A stretch of DNA of 64,000 nucleotides from contig JAFQXE010000002.1 in assembly GCA_017407125.1 (NCBI GenBank), positions 1 through 64,000 of the forward strand, written 5' to 3'. The notes under the pieces were generated by a model. The model was not told the DNA's origin, made no database searches, and was given only the letters and a program-made list of their open reading frames with translations. Made by a program: the position numbers and the translations under genes. Source of the stretch: Thermoguttaceae bacterium. GTDB lineage: Bacteria; Planctomycetota; Planctomycetia; Pirellulales; Thermoguttaceae. Shown here one piece after another: positions 8,631-16,853 of this stretch; the stretch's first letter is position 1, and each line of letters begins with the position of its first letter.

Positions 8631-9291
8631 CTGCACTGTTAATCCAGCTGATGTGGAGAATCTGTTTCCATGGAATCATGAACCAGAAAATAGACTCACC
8701 CCTCTTAAATGTCAGAAGCCAGACGATTTTGAGAATATCCGAAAAGACCCTATTAGATCAATAGGTTATCTGACCGAATTAATTTCATCCCACATTAATA
8801 ATCCAGAGAATCTTAATAGAGAAAGTCTGAAAGAATTAATTGCCAACCATAAGATAAAGGTGTCAGGGGTAGGATTCTCGGAGAAGGATGCTCAGGGTGA
8901 ACGACCTGTAATATATATAAAGTATGCCGGTATGAAACCACAGCAAGATTTTGCGTTGAATAATTCTACCGACTATAATCTGCATAATGGTACAGAAAGC
9001 TTCTATTGCAAGTGGATTATGGGATTTACTGTATATGTTGTTAGTGAACAGTATACAGAATCCTTGGCTCTAGCAGAGGAGGTTAGATGCTTTCTACATT
9101 ATTTTCAGTTGCCGATTAAAAAGAGTCTGTGCTGGGAGAAACTTCAAGTTGTCGAGGCACAGCCTCCGGCATACGATGAGACGTTTGAAAGTTTTACTTC
9201 GTTGATTCAATGCACGGCAGTATTTGAGGATGCCTGGGAACTCCAGGAAGCCGCCCCCTTGTTTAAGATGGCGACTATTCATAATCTTTAA
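8614..9291 (+). CDS. Candidate tail terminator/completion protein
   Basis: 225 aa, no membrane segment. The central part (FTVYVVSEQYTESLALAEEVRCFL) has the alternating strand-helix look of tail terminator proteins, and the gene lies directly before the sheath gene, as tail-terminator genes do in many myophages. The assignment rests mainly on position, so it is moderate. The gene starts inside the 58-aa gene and ends 16 bp before the sheath ATG. Confidence 0.7.
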   Translation: MAEKNNCTVNPADVENLFPWNHEPENRLTPLKCQKPDDFENIRKDPIRSIGYLTELISSHINNPENLNRESLKELIANHKIKVSGVGFSEKDAQGERPVIYIKYAGMKPQQDFALNNSTDYNLHNGTESFYCKWIMGFTVYVVSEQYTESLALAEEVRCFLHYFQLPIKKSLCWEKLQVVEAQPPAYDETFESFTSLIQCTAVFEDAWELQEAAPLFKMATIHNL

Positions 9292-9307
9292 CCTCCTTTA
9301 ACGAAAA

Positions 9308-12088
9308 ATGGCTTATATTAAACCACAAGTCCTCCTTCACGAGGAATTCGCACAGTCTACCGATGCGGCAGAATCTGTGTTGAGAGCCGTGATTGTAGGA
9401 CCCAATGCAAAACTTCACCGCTATTCTGATTCAGATGAAAAGCTGACTATCGATTGTGGTAAGTACACTCCGGGCGCGGATACTTCTCATCCGTATCCGG
9501 CTACTCAGGATCGTGTTCCTGGAAGCGTTGTTGATAAGGAATATTCTAAACTCTACGTTGACGATGCTTTATTCAGCTATTATGAAAAGCTTGACCAGTC
9601 TACGGTAAGTGAACAGTCTGGGGTTATTTTCTATAACGAACCTGGAACTCCTAATATTGTTCGAGGAACTGGTTTCAACTTTGTTGATAATGGCGATTCC
9701 TATAACCGAGCTTCTGCTCTTGGTATTCGCGACGTTCAGGTTGGCGACTATGTTTGGCTTCGTAGTTATACAGACAACCCGTCTGACGGTGGCTGCGCCT
9801 ATAAGGAACACATCAGCAAGATTGTTGACTTTGCTCCGGAACCGACGCTGGCTACTATTGGCGCAGTTACTGACGCCAGTGTAGAAGTCGAAGCTGTAAC
9901 CTACTCCGCAGCGGGAACCTATGCTGAAACCACAAACGCTCCTGTATTCAGTTTAGACGCTTCTGGTTATAACGCTTACGTTGCTGGAAACTTCCAGCCT
10001 AATTACGTTATTACAATTACCAGAGTTGATCAGACTGCCAGTTGTAGTTTGGCGGTTTATGCTAATATTACTTCTGCCGGTGATTTTGATAATCGATACG
10101 ACGTTCAGATTACTGAAGGAGAAGATATTGAAATCGGTAGCTTTGGTATGTCTGGCAAGTTTACCTCTAATCTGAATAAACTTCAGGTTGGCGATAAGGT
10201 TACGATTACTGGTAAATCTGAATTTACTAAACCGACAGACGATCAGGATGCTACTGTTCCTTGCTTGGCGGTTAGCGGAACCTATACGGGATTGGTTAAT
10301 GATACTTATATCGTTACCGTTCTCAGAGGTGGTACTCCTGCCAATAATGATGGTTGCCCTATCATCTCATTCCAGACTTCCAACGGTAATGATTACTGCA
10401 CGAACATCTATGTTAAAGATACAAATGCTCATGCCTACGGCGGTAATGGGTTGTCCTTCCAGATTAAATGTCCAGTTTATACCGGTCAGCAGTTTACCTT
10501 TAATGTTACCGCTGCAGATAACGGAGCTATTTGTGGCTTAGTTCTTCAAAGCGACCTTCCGGCTCGGCTGAGAACAACTTCCGCCGCTAATAAAGTTCCG
10601 CTGGATATTCGTCTGCTTACAAAGAAAGATTTGGTTCTTGAAGCTGGCGCTTCCGGTAATCCTAACTTTACTCAAGGCGATTCCACCTTTACTGTTAATG
10701 GAAACATTACATTGACTGATCCGGAATTCCTTCAGACGAATCTGGAACCGATTACCTTGAAACTGTTTGATGGTGAATTGTTCTTAGAGTACCGAGAATG
10801 GGTTCCGACGACTGTTGGCGAATTAAACTTCTGTGATTCTTTGGAAGCTCTGGATCTTATCCCGGGTCAGCTTGATCCTGATAACCCGCTGAAGTATGGT
10901 GTCTATAAAGCTCTTGGTAGCAGCAACGGCGTTTCAGTTGGTTACGTTGGAGTTAAAGACCCAACCAATAAAGATAAGTGGCAAGAGGCGTTTGACGTTC
11001 TGGAAGGGGCTGAAGACGTTTATACGATTGTTCCGCTTACTCAGGATATTACTGTTATCAACCAGGCTCGAACGCTTATTGAGCTAGAATCTGGAGCTGA
11101 ACAGTGCCGATGGAAGACAGGTTTGTTCTGTGTAAAGCTTGAAACTGAAAAGATGATCGTTGGTCAGAATTTAGTTAATAACGAACTCTGGGAAACCAGT
11201 TCTGACAAAAAGATTACCCAATTTGAGATCTACGCTGATCCGGCCGATCAGACGTCGTTCACAATGGTTTCGCTTACCTCCGACAATGCCGACTTTGAAG
11301 CGTATGGTGTTAAGGCTGGCGACGAACTTCGTATGGTTGACGGAACGACTTATGTCATTGAAGAGGTTATCAGTAATCATACCTTCTCTCTGGTTTCAGG
11401 TCCGTCCACTGCTTCCGTAGCTCCGTTTAAGGCTGAAATCTGGCATAAGATGACTAAGCTGGAACAAGCCGTTTATTATGGTGAGTTGGCTCAGTCGCTT
11501 ATTTCTCGACGTACTAATGTTGTTAATCCGGATAGGGTTGGTGAAGGTGGCCAAGTTCTCCCGGGTTATTTCGTTGCGGCTAGAATCGCTGGCGAAAAAT
11601 CCGGTATTAACGCTTATCAGAGTTTAACTCATACCGAAGTTACTGGCTTTGATGACTTCTCTGCTAGTAAACCTTACTGGACGGAATCTCAGCTTGACAT
11701 CTTGGCGGCTCATGGCGTTATGATCGTTGTTGAAGATTCCAACGGAACTCCGTATATTCGACATGCTCTGAATACGGATATGTCGGATGCTTTTCATCGT
11801 GAAGAGTCGATTACTCGAGACTTTGATTATGTTTGCAAGACGCTCCATAGCGTTCTTCAGAACTTCATTGGTCGAGTTACGATTACTGACGAAACGCTCA
11901 GCACCGTCGAAACCGCAATGGAAGCTACATTGGATTCGTTGAGAGGTTCTCAACACATTCGGGATTATTCTAACTTGGTCGTTAGACAACACGCTTTGTT
12001 AGCCGACAGAGTGGAAGTTTATGTCAACGTTACTTTGCCGTTCCCGATGAATAATATCGAAGTTTACGTTACGGCTCAGAAGGGATAA
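9308..12088 (+). CDS. Tail sheath protein
   Basis: 926 aa, forming the contractile outer tube that drives the tail tube through the host envelope. The N-terminus (MAYIKPQVLLHEEF, then VIVGPNAKLHRY) and the C-terminal domain (VRQHALLADRVEVYVNV, LPFPMNNIEVYV) match the sheath families of large myophages. The long middle has several Ig-like beta-rich stretches, consistent with the large insertions of jumbo-phage sheaths. No ribosome binding site precedes the ATG; the leader reads ACCTCCTTTAACGAAAA, the opposite sense of a Shine-Dalgarno. It is followed 6 bp later by the tube gene, the usual order. Confidence 0.92.
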   Translation: MAYIKPQVLLHEEFAQSTDAAESVLRAVIVGPNAKLHRYSDSDEKLTIDCGKYTPGADTSHPYPATQDRVPGSVVDKEYSKLYVDDALFSYYEKLDQSTVSEQSGVIFYNEPGTPNIVRGTGFNFVDNGDSYNRASALGIRDVQVGDYVWLRSYTDNPSDGGCAYKEHISKIVDFAPEPTLATIGAVTDASVEVEAVTYSAAGTYAETTNAPVFSLDASGYNAYVAGNFQPNYVITITRVDQTASCSLAVYANITSAGDFDNRYDVQITEGEDIEIGSFGMSGKFTSNLNKLQVGDKVTITGKSEFTKPTDDQDATVPCLAVSGTYTGLVNDTYIVTVLRGGTPANNDGCPIISFQTSNGNDYCTNIYVKDTNAHAYGGNGLSFQIKCPVYTGQQFTFNVTAADNGAICGLVLQSDLPARLRTTSAANKVPLDIRLLTKKDLVLEAGASGNPNFTQGDSTFTVNGNITLTDPEFLQTNLEPITLKLFDGELFLEYREWVPTTVGELNFCDSLEALDLIPGQLDPDNPLKYGVYKALGSSNGVSVGYVGVKDPTNKDKWQEAFDVLEGAEDVYTIVPLTQDITVINQARTLIELESGAEQCRWKTGLFCVKLETEKMIVGQNLVNNELWETSSDKKITQFEIYADPADQTSFTMVSLTSDNADFEAYGVKAGDELRMVDGTTYVIEEVISNHTFSLVSGPSTASVAPFKAEIWHKMTKLEQAVYYGELAQSLISRRTNVVNPDRVGEGGQVLPGYFVAARIAGEKSGINAYQSLTHTEVTGFDDFSASKPYWTESQLDILAAHGVMIVVEDSNGTPYIRHALNTDMSDAFHREESITRDFDYVCKTLHSVLQNFIGRVTITDETLSTVETAMEATLDSLRGSQHIRDYSNLVVRQHALLADRVEVYVNVTLPFPMNNIEVYVTAQKG

Positions 12089-12094
12089 TTAATT

Positions 12095-12604
12095 ATGGGA
12101 AATAGCTTTTTTAACACTAAAGATACTTACACCTTTAAATCTGGTGTAAATGGTAATTGCCTTGAACTCAAGATTTGGCAAGGTAATGGTACAGGAACAG
12201 ATGGTTCTTCTGTGAAGTTTGACGGGCTGATTGCTCAGTCGGTTACTGCCGGTGTAAGACGTCAGCCACAGATTATTTACGAAGTGGGTTCCAATAACTA
12301 CTATGTTATTGATTCCAAACCGGCTGGTACTGGTCAGATTAGAAATATTCTTGGACCGGCAACGTCTACACTGTCAGCCTTGAAAAAGCTTGGCGATATT
12401 TGTCAGCCGACGAATATTCAGTTCAAGATGAAGAATTGTACCTGTACTCCTGATGGCTCCAAGAGTAGTAATAGTGGATCCAAAGAGTCTTATACGTTTG
12501 TTGGGGGATTCTTGACCGGAGTTACACTGGCCGCTCAGTCCGATTCGTTCGCTGTAGCTGGCCAGTGGGACTTCCTGTTCCAAGACCTTCAGACTAGCAA
12601 CTAG
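12095..12604 (+). CDS. Tail tube protein
   Basis: 169 aa, the subunit of the inner tail tube. Small size, beta-rich pattern, a central Gly-rich segment ending in NILGP, and position right after the sheath all fit. Two closely spaced cysteines (CTCT) occur near residues 111-113. A terminator follows 28 bp after the stop, ending the neck-to-tube transcript. Confidence 0.88.
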   Translation: MGNSFFNTKDTYTFKSGVNGNCLELKIWQGNGTGTDGSSVKFDGLIAQSVTAGVRRQPQIIYEVGSNNYYVIDSKPAGTGQIRNILGPATSTLSALKKLGDICQPTNIQFKMKNCTCTPDGSKSSNSGSKESYTFVGGFLTGVTLAAQSDSFAVAGQWDFLFQDLQTSN

Positions 12605-12618
12605 TCATTACTCATTCG

Positions 12619-12828
12619 TTAAAGGAATGACCGCCCGTCAGATTTCTGACGGGCTTTTAATATCTCTCTATAACGCTTTGCAGCTTCAGGGTCTAATCTA
12701 AGATTACCAATCTCCTCAACGACTTCTGGTTCTTTATCCCATTCGTCCTCTTGGGTTTCTTCCGGTTGTTCTTCCGGTGCAGTAATTTCGATTCGATCTT
12801 CCTCTAAGCTGTACTTATCTTTCTTCAT
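12619..12828 (-). CDS. Small acidic protein, 69 aa
   Basis: Very acidic in its first half (EEQPEETQEDEWDKEPE), then a basic helix (RLDPEAAKRYREILKARQK). No family recognised. GGAGG lies 7 nt before the ATG. Its last codons overlap the terminator hairpin of the convergent tail-tube gene. Confidence 0.75.
   Translation of the reverse strand: MKKDKYSLEEDRIEITAPEEQPEETQEDEWDKEPEVVEEIGNLRLDPEAAKRYREILKARQKSDGRSFL
12633..12658 (+). terminator. Terminator after the tail tube gene
   Basis: A perfect 9-bp stem (GCCCGTCAG/CTGACGGGC) with a 4-nt loop is followed by four Ts. The hairpin lies inside the 3' end of the convergent 69-aa gene. Confidence 0.88.
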
Positions 12829-12880
12829 TAGATTCCTCCATGACTAAAGTTAAACAAAACGTTATAGTATCATAGAGATA

Positions 12881-13372
12881 TTAAATCAGCGAATAAGCAT
12901 GGCGTACATTATTGCAAATGTTCTCGCCATAAAGCACTTCATACTTCGCAAAATCCTCTAGCTTCTCCAGAGTATCACATTTCTGCAATTCTCTTTTAGC
13001 GATTTCGTAGTCTTTAGGACTCTCTTTGGTACAAGCATTTAGAAGCTCGTTGTACAGCATAGAACAGACTTCTTCTTCTCGTTCCTTTTGCTGTTTATCG
13101 TATTCTTCCTGAGTGCCTGATTCCTCAAAGTTCCAATCAAATAGACCAAACTTATCGAATTCCTTATAAATGGAAACTCCATTCTGTTTAAGGAACTCTT
13201 TTTGCTTTCTACGATATTCAGGGTTATCGTCTTCGCCGTTGTACCATTCCCAAAAGATTTCGGTCGGTTCAGCTTTGCGATACCAATTCAAGTTCTTGGC
13301 AAGCCGTGGCTTGCTCCATTGGAGTTTACAATAGTCTGTAAATCCATCGAGTGAAAATTCAGCTGTTTCCAT
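12881..13372 (-). CDS. Hypothetical protein, 163 aa
   Basis: Charged, probably helical, with no recognised domain; a Glu/Gln-rich segment lies near residues 85-105. The ATG at 13372 (METAEF) has a strong ribosome binding site (GAGGAGG) and overlaps the stop of the preceding gene as TAATG, indicating coupled translation. A longer start at 13402 would extend into the upstream gene and begins with an unlikely Arg-rich stretch. Confidence 0.78.
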   Translation of the reverse strand: METAEFSLDGFTDYCKLQWSKPRLAKNLNWYRKAEPTEIFWEWYNGEDDNPEYRRKQKEFLKQNGVSIYKEFDKFGLFDWNFEESGTQEEYDKQQKEREEEVCSMLYNELLNACTKESPKDYEIAKRELQKCDTLEKLEDFAKYEVLYGENICNNVRHAYSLI

Positions 13373-13620
13373 TATTCTTCCTCCTCTTCTTCTCCTTCCC
13401 ATATTTGTTCAAGTTCCTCTACTTGGTAATCCATTGGTTTCCTGAAACTGTCAGGTTCCATACGGCGTCCACCGTCCTCGTATTCCTCTTTCCAGTCATA
13501 ATCAAACTCACCTTTTTTAACGTCTTCTTTAAACTTATTAATAGCTTCCTCTTCAGTATTGCCATAGTAATGAATAAAACCATACAGCTTTATGGAATAC
13601 TTTAAGCAATAGCATTTCAT
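13372..13620 (-). CDS. DpnD/PcfM-like small protein, 82 aa
   Basis: The N-terminal half follows the pattern of the DpnD/PcfM-like family: a short beta strand (CLKYSIKLYGFI), a turn, then a helix with EEEAINKFKED. The C-terminus is an uninterrupted Glu run. It has a strong ribosome site and shares its stop/start with both neighbours. One of about 11 genes carrying this domain in the block; function unknown. Confidence 0.78.
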   Translation of the reverse strand: MKCYCLKYSIKLYGFIHYYGNTEEEAINKFKEDVKKGEFDYDWKEEYEDGGRRMEPDSFRKPMDYQVEELEQIWEGEEEEEE

Positions 13621-13865
13621 TATTCTTCCTCCTCTTCATTATCTTCGTCGCTGTCATTAGTTATAAAATGTTTTCGGAGATCCCCGGCTGGTTTTATGTA
13701 TTCAAATTCCTCTCCATCGTCATCTTGATAATCATTCTCGTAGTTTGTTTCAACTTCGCCATCATTGTACATCTCCAAGGCTTCTTCTTCCGATTCAGCT
13801 TCGACAAGTACATTACAATAAATTTTTACAGAGTATCCAATTCTAAATAATTTCTTCTTTGCCAT
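13620..13865 (-). CDS. DpnD/PcfM-like small protein, 81 aa
   Basis: Strand-turn-helix unit (FRIGYSVKIYCNVLVEAESEEEALEMY) followed by a very acidic tail ending in EEEEE. The ATG at 13865 has GGGAGG upstream. Its leader begins with a perfect hairpin and T-run (13881-13912), so a terminator or attenuator sits directly before its ribosome site, exactly as at 19813. Confidence 0.8.
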   Translation of the reverse strand: MAKKKLFRIGYSVKIYCNVLVEAESEEEALEMYNDGEVETNYENDYQDDDGEEFEYIKPAGDLRKHFITNDSDEDNEEEEE

Positions 13866-13880
13866 TTTGTTCCTCCCAAT

Positions 13881-13912
13881 AAAAAAAGGGATAGTGTTCA
13901 TCACACTATCCC
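13881..13912 (-). terminator. Terminator/attenuator hairpin, copy A
   Basis: A perfect 10-bp stem (GGGATAGTGT/ACACTATCCC) with a 5-nt loop is followed by T7 on the minus strand. It ends the single-gene unit at 13943 and stands in the leader of the next gene. A near-identical copy lies at 19831-19859. Confidence 0.9.
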
Positions 13913-13942
13913 ATTAATTTGTTAAAATCCAATACAGTTAAT

Positions 13943-14134
13943 TTATTCCTCGTCTGTAGCGGGAAACGCTTCAATAATTTCTATTGAATTATCAGAAGAG
14001 GCAATAATATCTTCCACAGTCATATCACCTTCAGTTAGCATATATTGTAAAACGTCTTCAGCTTCTTTAGGCGATTCTGCTTCTATAGATATTAATGCTT
14101 CTGCAGTAAACTTTGCACGTACTTTGTATTCCAT
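13943..14134 (-). CDS. DpnD/PcfM-like small acidic protein, 63 aa
   Basis: MEYKVRAKFTAEALISIEA, then SPKEAEDVLQYM, matches the strand-helix family repeated in this block. It appears to be a single-gene unit with its own promoter just upstream and a terminator downstream. The predicted -10 box ends 8 bp before the ATG, so the message would be nearly leaderless; a GTG two codons upstream (14138-14140) is an alternative start. Confidence 0.75.
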   Translation of the reverse strand: MEYKVRAKFTAEALISIEAESPKEAEDVLQYMLTEGDMTVEDIIASSDNSIEIIEAFPATDEE

Positions 14135-14141
14135 ATTCACT

Positions 14142-14168
14142 ATTATAATTGTAAAGGAATAATGTCAA
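14142..14168 (-). promoter_or_regulatory. Sigma70-like promoter
   Basis: Exact TTGACA and TATAAT hexamers on the minus strand, separated by 15 bp (shorter than the ideal 17). The downstream start codon lies about 8 bp from the -10 box, suggesting a leaderless or near-leaderless transcript. Confidence 0.55.
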
Positions 14169-14198
14169 GTGGGGTTGATTTCGTACTATTAAATCTCC

Positions 14199-14666
14199 CT
14201 AGCAATGATAGTCGCAAATACCGCCGATATAGAATTTCGATCCGTTTCTTGCATAATCTCTGATAAACTCTGCAAGAGGGTACGAGCACTCACCCGTATG
14301 GTAAATATATGTTCCAAACCGATCACAGATATGGTTTTTCAAGTCATACACCCAAGAGCCGTTAATAAACTTTTCCATTGTGACGTTGGCTACCATATCC
14401 TTTACTTTATTAAAGTCCTCTTCGAAGTACTTTTCAATGTCGTTAAATGTGATAGAGTTATCTCCCTTATCATAGGTTACAACGTCTCCCAGTTCTCCTA
14501 GAAAATCCTCAACGGCTTCCTCATAGGTTCTACCGTATTCATCTAAGTCCTGAACATAGTCAGCGGCATACTGAATGTCATCGTCATCCTCGAACTCGTA
14601 AGCGGTTACTCGTTCATCAATATCGATTGGTTCTTCTGACAATTCAACGATCAAACAGTGGCTCAT
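14199..14666 (-). CDS. Hypothetical acidic protein, 155 aa
   Basis: Acidic N-terminal half (EFEDDDDIQYAADY) and a C-terminal half with three cysteines; no family recognised. It overlaps the next gene upstream by 4 bp and has a strong ribosome binding site (AAGGAGG). It is the last gene of the run that starts near 17.7 kb. Confidence 0.75.
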   Translation of the reverse strand: MSHCLIVELSEEPIDIDERVTAYEFEDDDDIQYAADYVQDLDEYGRTYEEAVEDFLGELGDVVTYDKGDNSITFNDIEKYFEEDFNKVKDMVANVTMEKFINGSWVYDLKNHICDRFGTYIYHTGECSYPLAEFIRDYARNGSKFYIGGICDYHC

Positions 14667-14863
14667 TTTTCCTCCTTTACTTCAGTAATATCAACAACTT
14701 GAAAATCATCTTCTTCCGTACAATCTTCCTCTGGATCCCAGGTAAACAAGGTATCCGTTTCAATAAGTTTATCAAACTTTTTTGCAGCGGCGTCTTTTGT
14801 ATCTGCTTCCAGCGTAAGATAGCCGTTCATAGTGTACTTATAGTGTACAGTAAATTCAGGCAT
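14663..14863 (-). CDS. DpnD/PcfM-like small protein, 66 aa
   Basis: Strand (FTVHYKYTMNGYLTLEA) then helix (DTKDAAAKKFDKLIE), then an acidic segment ending in VDITEVKEEK. The tail resembles the ends of the neighbouring 100-aa and 69-aa paralogues (ITSVKEVKEE, IDSVEELKEE), showing common descent. Overlaps the downstream gene by 4 bp. Confidence 0.78.
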   Translation of the reverse strand: MPEFTVHYKYTMNGYLTLEADTKDAAAKKFDKLIETDTLFTWDPEEDCTEEDDFQVVDITEVKEEK

Positions 14864-15165
14864 TATTCCTCCTTTACTTCTTTAACGCTAGTGATTTCGT
14901 TTGCTCCGATGTCCTCGGTATCGTTGTAATCATTGTTAAACACTATACTCCTGGCGTCTTCTTCTGATGTTGCCCAAACTCGGGAACTACAATACGTTGT
15001 ATATTGGTACTCAACATCGTATTGTTTCAACGGTTCTACATCAATAATTTCTTTACGGTCCAAGTACTGTTTCTTGAACTTCTCAATCGTTTCCGCAGTA
15101 GTATCTGCCTCGAATTCTTTAGTGAACGTTTCACTATTTCTGTAAGTTACTCTGAACTTTTTCAT
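14863..15165 (-). CDS. Two-domain DpnD/PcfM-like protein, 100 aa
   Basis: Contains two copies of the strand-helix unit (KKFRVTYRN...AETIEKFKKQYL and YDVEYQYTTYCSSRVWA...EEDARSIV). The second copy and its tail are close to the neighbouring 69-aa protein, pointing to local duplication. Strong ribosome site; its start overlaps the upstream gene by 32 bp. Confidence 0.78.
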   Translation of the reverse strand: MKKFRVTYRNSETFTKEFEADTTAETIEKFKKQYLDRKEIIDVEPLKQYDVEYQYTTYCSSRVWATSEEDARSIVFNNDYNDTEDIGANEITSVKEVKEE

Positions 15166-15343
15166 TAGTTTCCTCCTTAAGTTCTTCTACGCTATCGATT
15201 TCGTTGGCGCTTCCGTCAAAGATCTCAGCGTTATCATAATCACCGTATAGAACCATACTCTTGGCTCTTTCTTCTGATTCGGCTTCTACATCAACATAAG
15301 CATAAGCTTCGTAAGAGAAATAAACACGGTATTTCTTTTTCAT
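15134..15343 (-). CDS. DpnD/PcfM-like small protein, 69 aa
   Basis: KKKYRVYFSYEAYAYVDVEA then EERAKSMVLYGDYDNAE: a clear member of the repeated family and nearest relative of the second domain of the 100-aa neighbour. GAGGAGG lies 11 nt before the start. Confidence 0.78.
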   Translation of the reverse strand: MKKKYRVYFSYEAYAYVDVEAESEERAKSMVLYGDYDNAEIFDGSANEIDSVEELKEETNEKVQSNLQK

Positions 15344-15349
15344 TATTCT

Positions 15350-15901
15350 TTATTCCTCCTCTATAATTTCAATGTCATCGAGATTACAAGCATAGGCGCC
15401 ATCAATCATACCTTCGTATGTAGTAGTACCATTCTTAAGCTTAATAGTACACGGACCGTCTTGATAACGTTCAGCCATAGCTATTGCATCTTCTTTATTT
15501 TCTGCTTCTACGATAACTTTATGCTCGACGAAAGACCTAATACGTACTTTATAGCTTTTAATACCTTCGGAATCTTCTATTTCTTCCAAACTATCCCTTA
15601 GACGTTTAATCATACCGTCAGGGTCATCCGCACACATCCATACAAAGTCTTCGTCTGCTTCATCGTAGTTTGCCGCGTTAAATTCGTATGTAAACCGATA
15701 TTTCTTTAATACGGTTAATTGGTCATCTGAGTAAAGGGCATCAATTACTCCTTTATACTCAGTGCCGTAGTCTTCCAACTTAATGGTACAAGGTCCTAAA
15801 TAGTTACGACAAGCAACGGTCATAGCGTCGTCTTCGTTTTCAGCATTTACAGTAACCTCGTACCTAATTTCTGCACTAATCGGTATTTTATACTTTTTCA
15901 T
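15350..15901 (-). CDS. Multi-domain DpnD/PcfM-like protein, 183 aa
   Basis: Holds three strand-helix units. The first and third share an ending (GPCTIKL, then a short linker and EY/YEG) and lie about 115 residues apart, so they arose by internal duplication; the middle unit (KKYRFTYEFNAANYDEADE) is more divergent. Strong ribosome site (GAGGAGG). Function unknown; repeated modules may act as a binding scaffold. Confidence 0.78.
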   Translation of the reverse strand: MKKYKIPISAEIRYEVTVNAENEDDAMTVACRNYLGPCTIKLEDYGTEYKGVIDALYSDDQLTVLKKYRFTYEFNAANYDEADEDFVWMCADDPDGMIKRLRDSLEEIEDSEGIKSYKVRIRSFVEHKVIVEAENKEDAIAMAERYQDGPCTIKLKNGTTTYEGMIDGAYACNLDDIEIIEEE

Positions 15902-16076
15902 TTTCGTCCTCCTCTACTAACAGGATATCAAAATCATACTTGTTTTCCCCGAGTTCATCTCCGATAGTACCGTCGATGAATTGATCCTTAGCAATTCTTT
16001 CTGCTTCCTCAAAGGATCTTGCCTCGATTACGGTAGTTCCTTCGACAGAATACATATAACTTACTCTAACTTGCAT
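15888..16076 (-). CDS. DpnD/PcfM-like small protein, 62 aa
   Basis: MQVRVSYMYSVEGTTVIEA and FEEAERIAKDQF give the usual strand-helix unit; the tail is acidic. It overlaps the preceding and following genes by 14-16 bp and has GAGGAGG upstream of its ATG. Confidence 0.77.
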   Translation of the reverse strand: MQVRVSYMYSVEGTTVIEARSFEEAERIAKDQFIDGTIGDELGENKYDFDILLVEEDENEKV

Positions 16077-16657
16077 TTTTTATTATCCTCCTCTTCATCC
16101 TCATCAGGGGTGCTAACTCTGGCTCTAAACGGGGTATTAACTCGCTTTTTTGCCAGTTCAATTGTTTTATTCCAGATATTGATGGGCTTAGTATTGTCGT
16201 TATAGATATACTGATCCCAATGCAGGTAGATAATCTCGCCCTCGTGTATAATGCGGTATTTATTATCCACGAAGCAGTTTTCATCATCTATACACGCAAA
16301 GTAAGCCATATACGGCCTGGGGTCTATTAACTCATGCAGATAACTACTAAACTTATCGTAAGTGGTATACCAATTGGGATTGTATACCCATGAAACTCTT
16401 TCAGGTACTACACCCCAACGGATAAGCTGGTTTAGAATATCGTTGTAAGTATCTAGGAACCATCGTTTATTCTCCTTGTTTAAACGATAATCTATGCGCT
16501 GCGATACCGCTCCTTTATACTGACGTGCATCTACATCGTAGCAAAAATGAACCCAGATTCCCTCTTCTGTAGACAGGGAGAAATACTGTTCTTCATCTAG
16601 TGGCAACCAATCATCCGAAACAAATTCGTCCCAGGTCATAAACTTTTGTACTTTCAT
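16061..16657 (-). CDS. Hypothetical protein, 198 aa
   Basis: Aromatic-rich protein (many Trp and Tyr) with a C-terminal charged tail ending in KKCKLE. No family recognised, no membrane segment. It lies inside the run of DpnD-like genes, overlapping both neighbours, with a strong ribosome site (AAAGGAGG). Confidence 0.75.
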   Translation of the reverse strand: MKVQKFMTWDEFVSDDWLPLDEEQYFSLSTEEGIWVHFCYDVDARQYKGAVSQRIDYRLNKENKRWFLDTYNDILNQLIRWGVVPERVSWVYNPNWYTTYDKFSSYLHELIDPRPYMAYFACIDDENCFVDNKYRIIHEGEIIYLHWDQYIYNDNTKPINIWNKTIELAKKRVNTPFRARVSTPDEDEEEDNKKCKLE

Positions 16658-16851
16658 GGAATTTCTTCCTCCTTTACATCTGAAATATGAAGGAGCTGTG
16701 CCTCATCACAGGATTCTACAGCTCCGGAATCTTTTAGCTTTTGCTTAATTACAAGCTGATAGAACTTCTCTTCCGCTTCCTCTTTGGATTTGGCGTCGAT
16801 GTCTATCAGCCCGTAAGTCAAGTAGCTATAACTGATGTTATAACTAGTCAT
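16654..16851 (-). CDS. DpnD/PcfM-like small protein, 65 aa
   Basis: TSYNISYSYLTYGLIDIDA followed by KEEAEEKFYQLVIKQ fits the repeated family. The ATG at 16851 follows the stop of the peptidase gene by a few bases, so translation may be coupled; no strong ribosome site of its own. Confidence 0.76.
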   Translation of the reverse strand: MTSYNISYSYLTYGLIDIDAKSKEEAEEKFYQLVIKQKLKDSGAVESCDEAQLLHISDVKEEEIP

Positions 16852-16853
16852 GT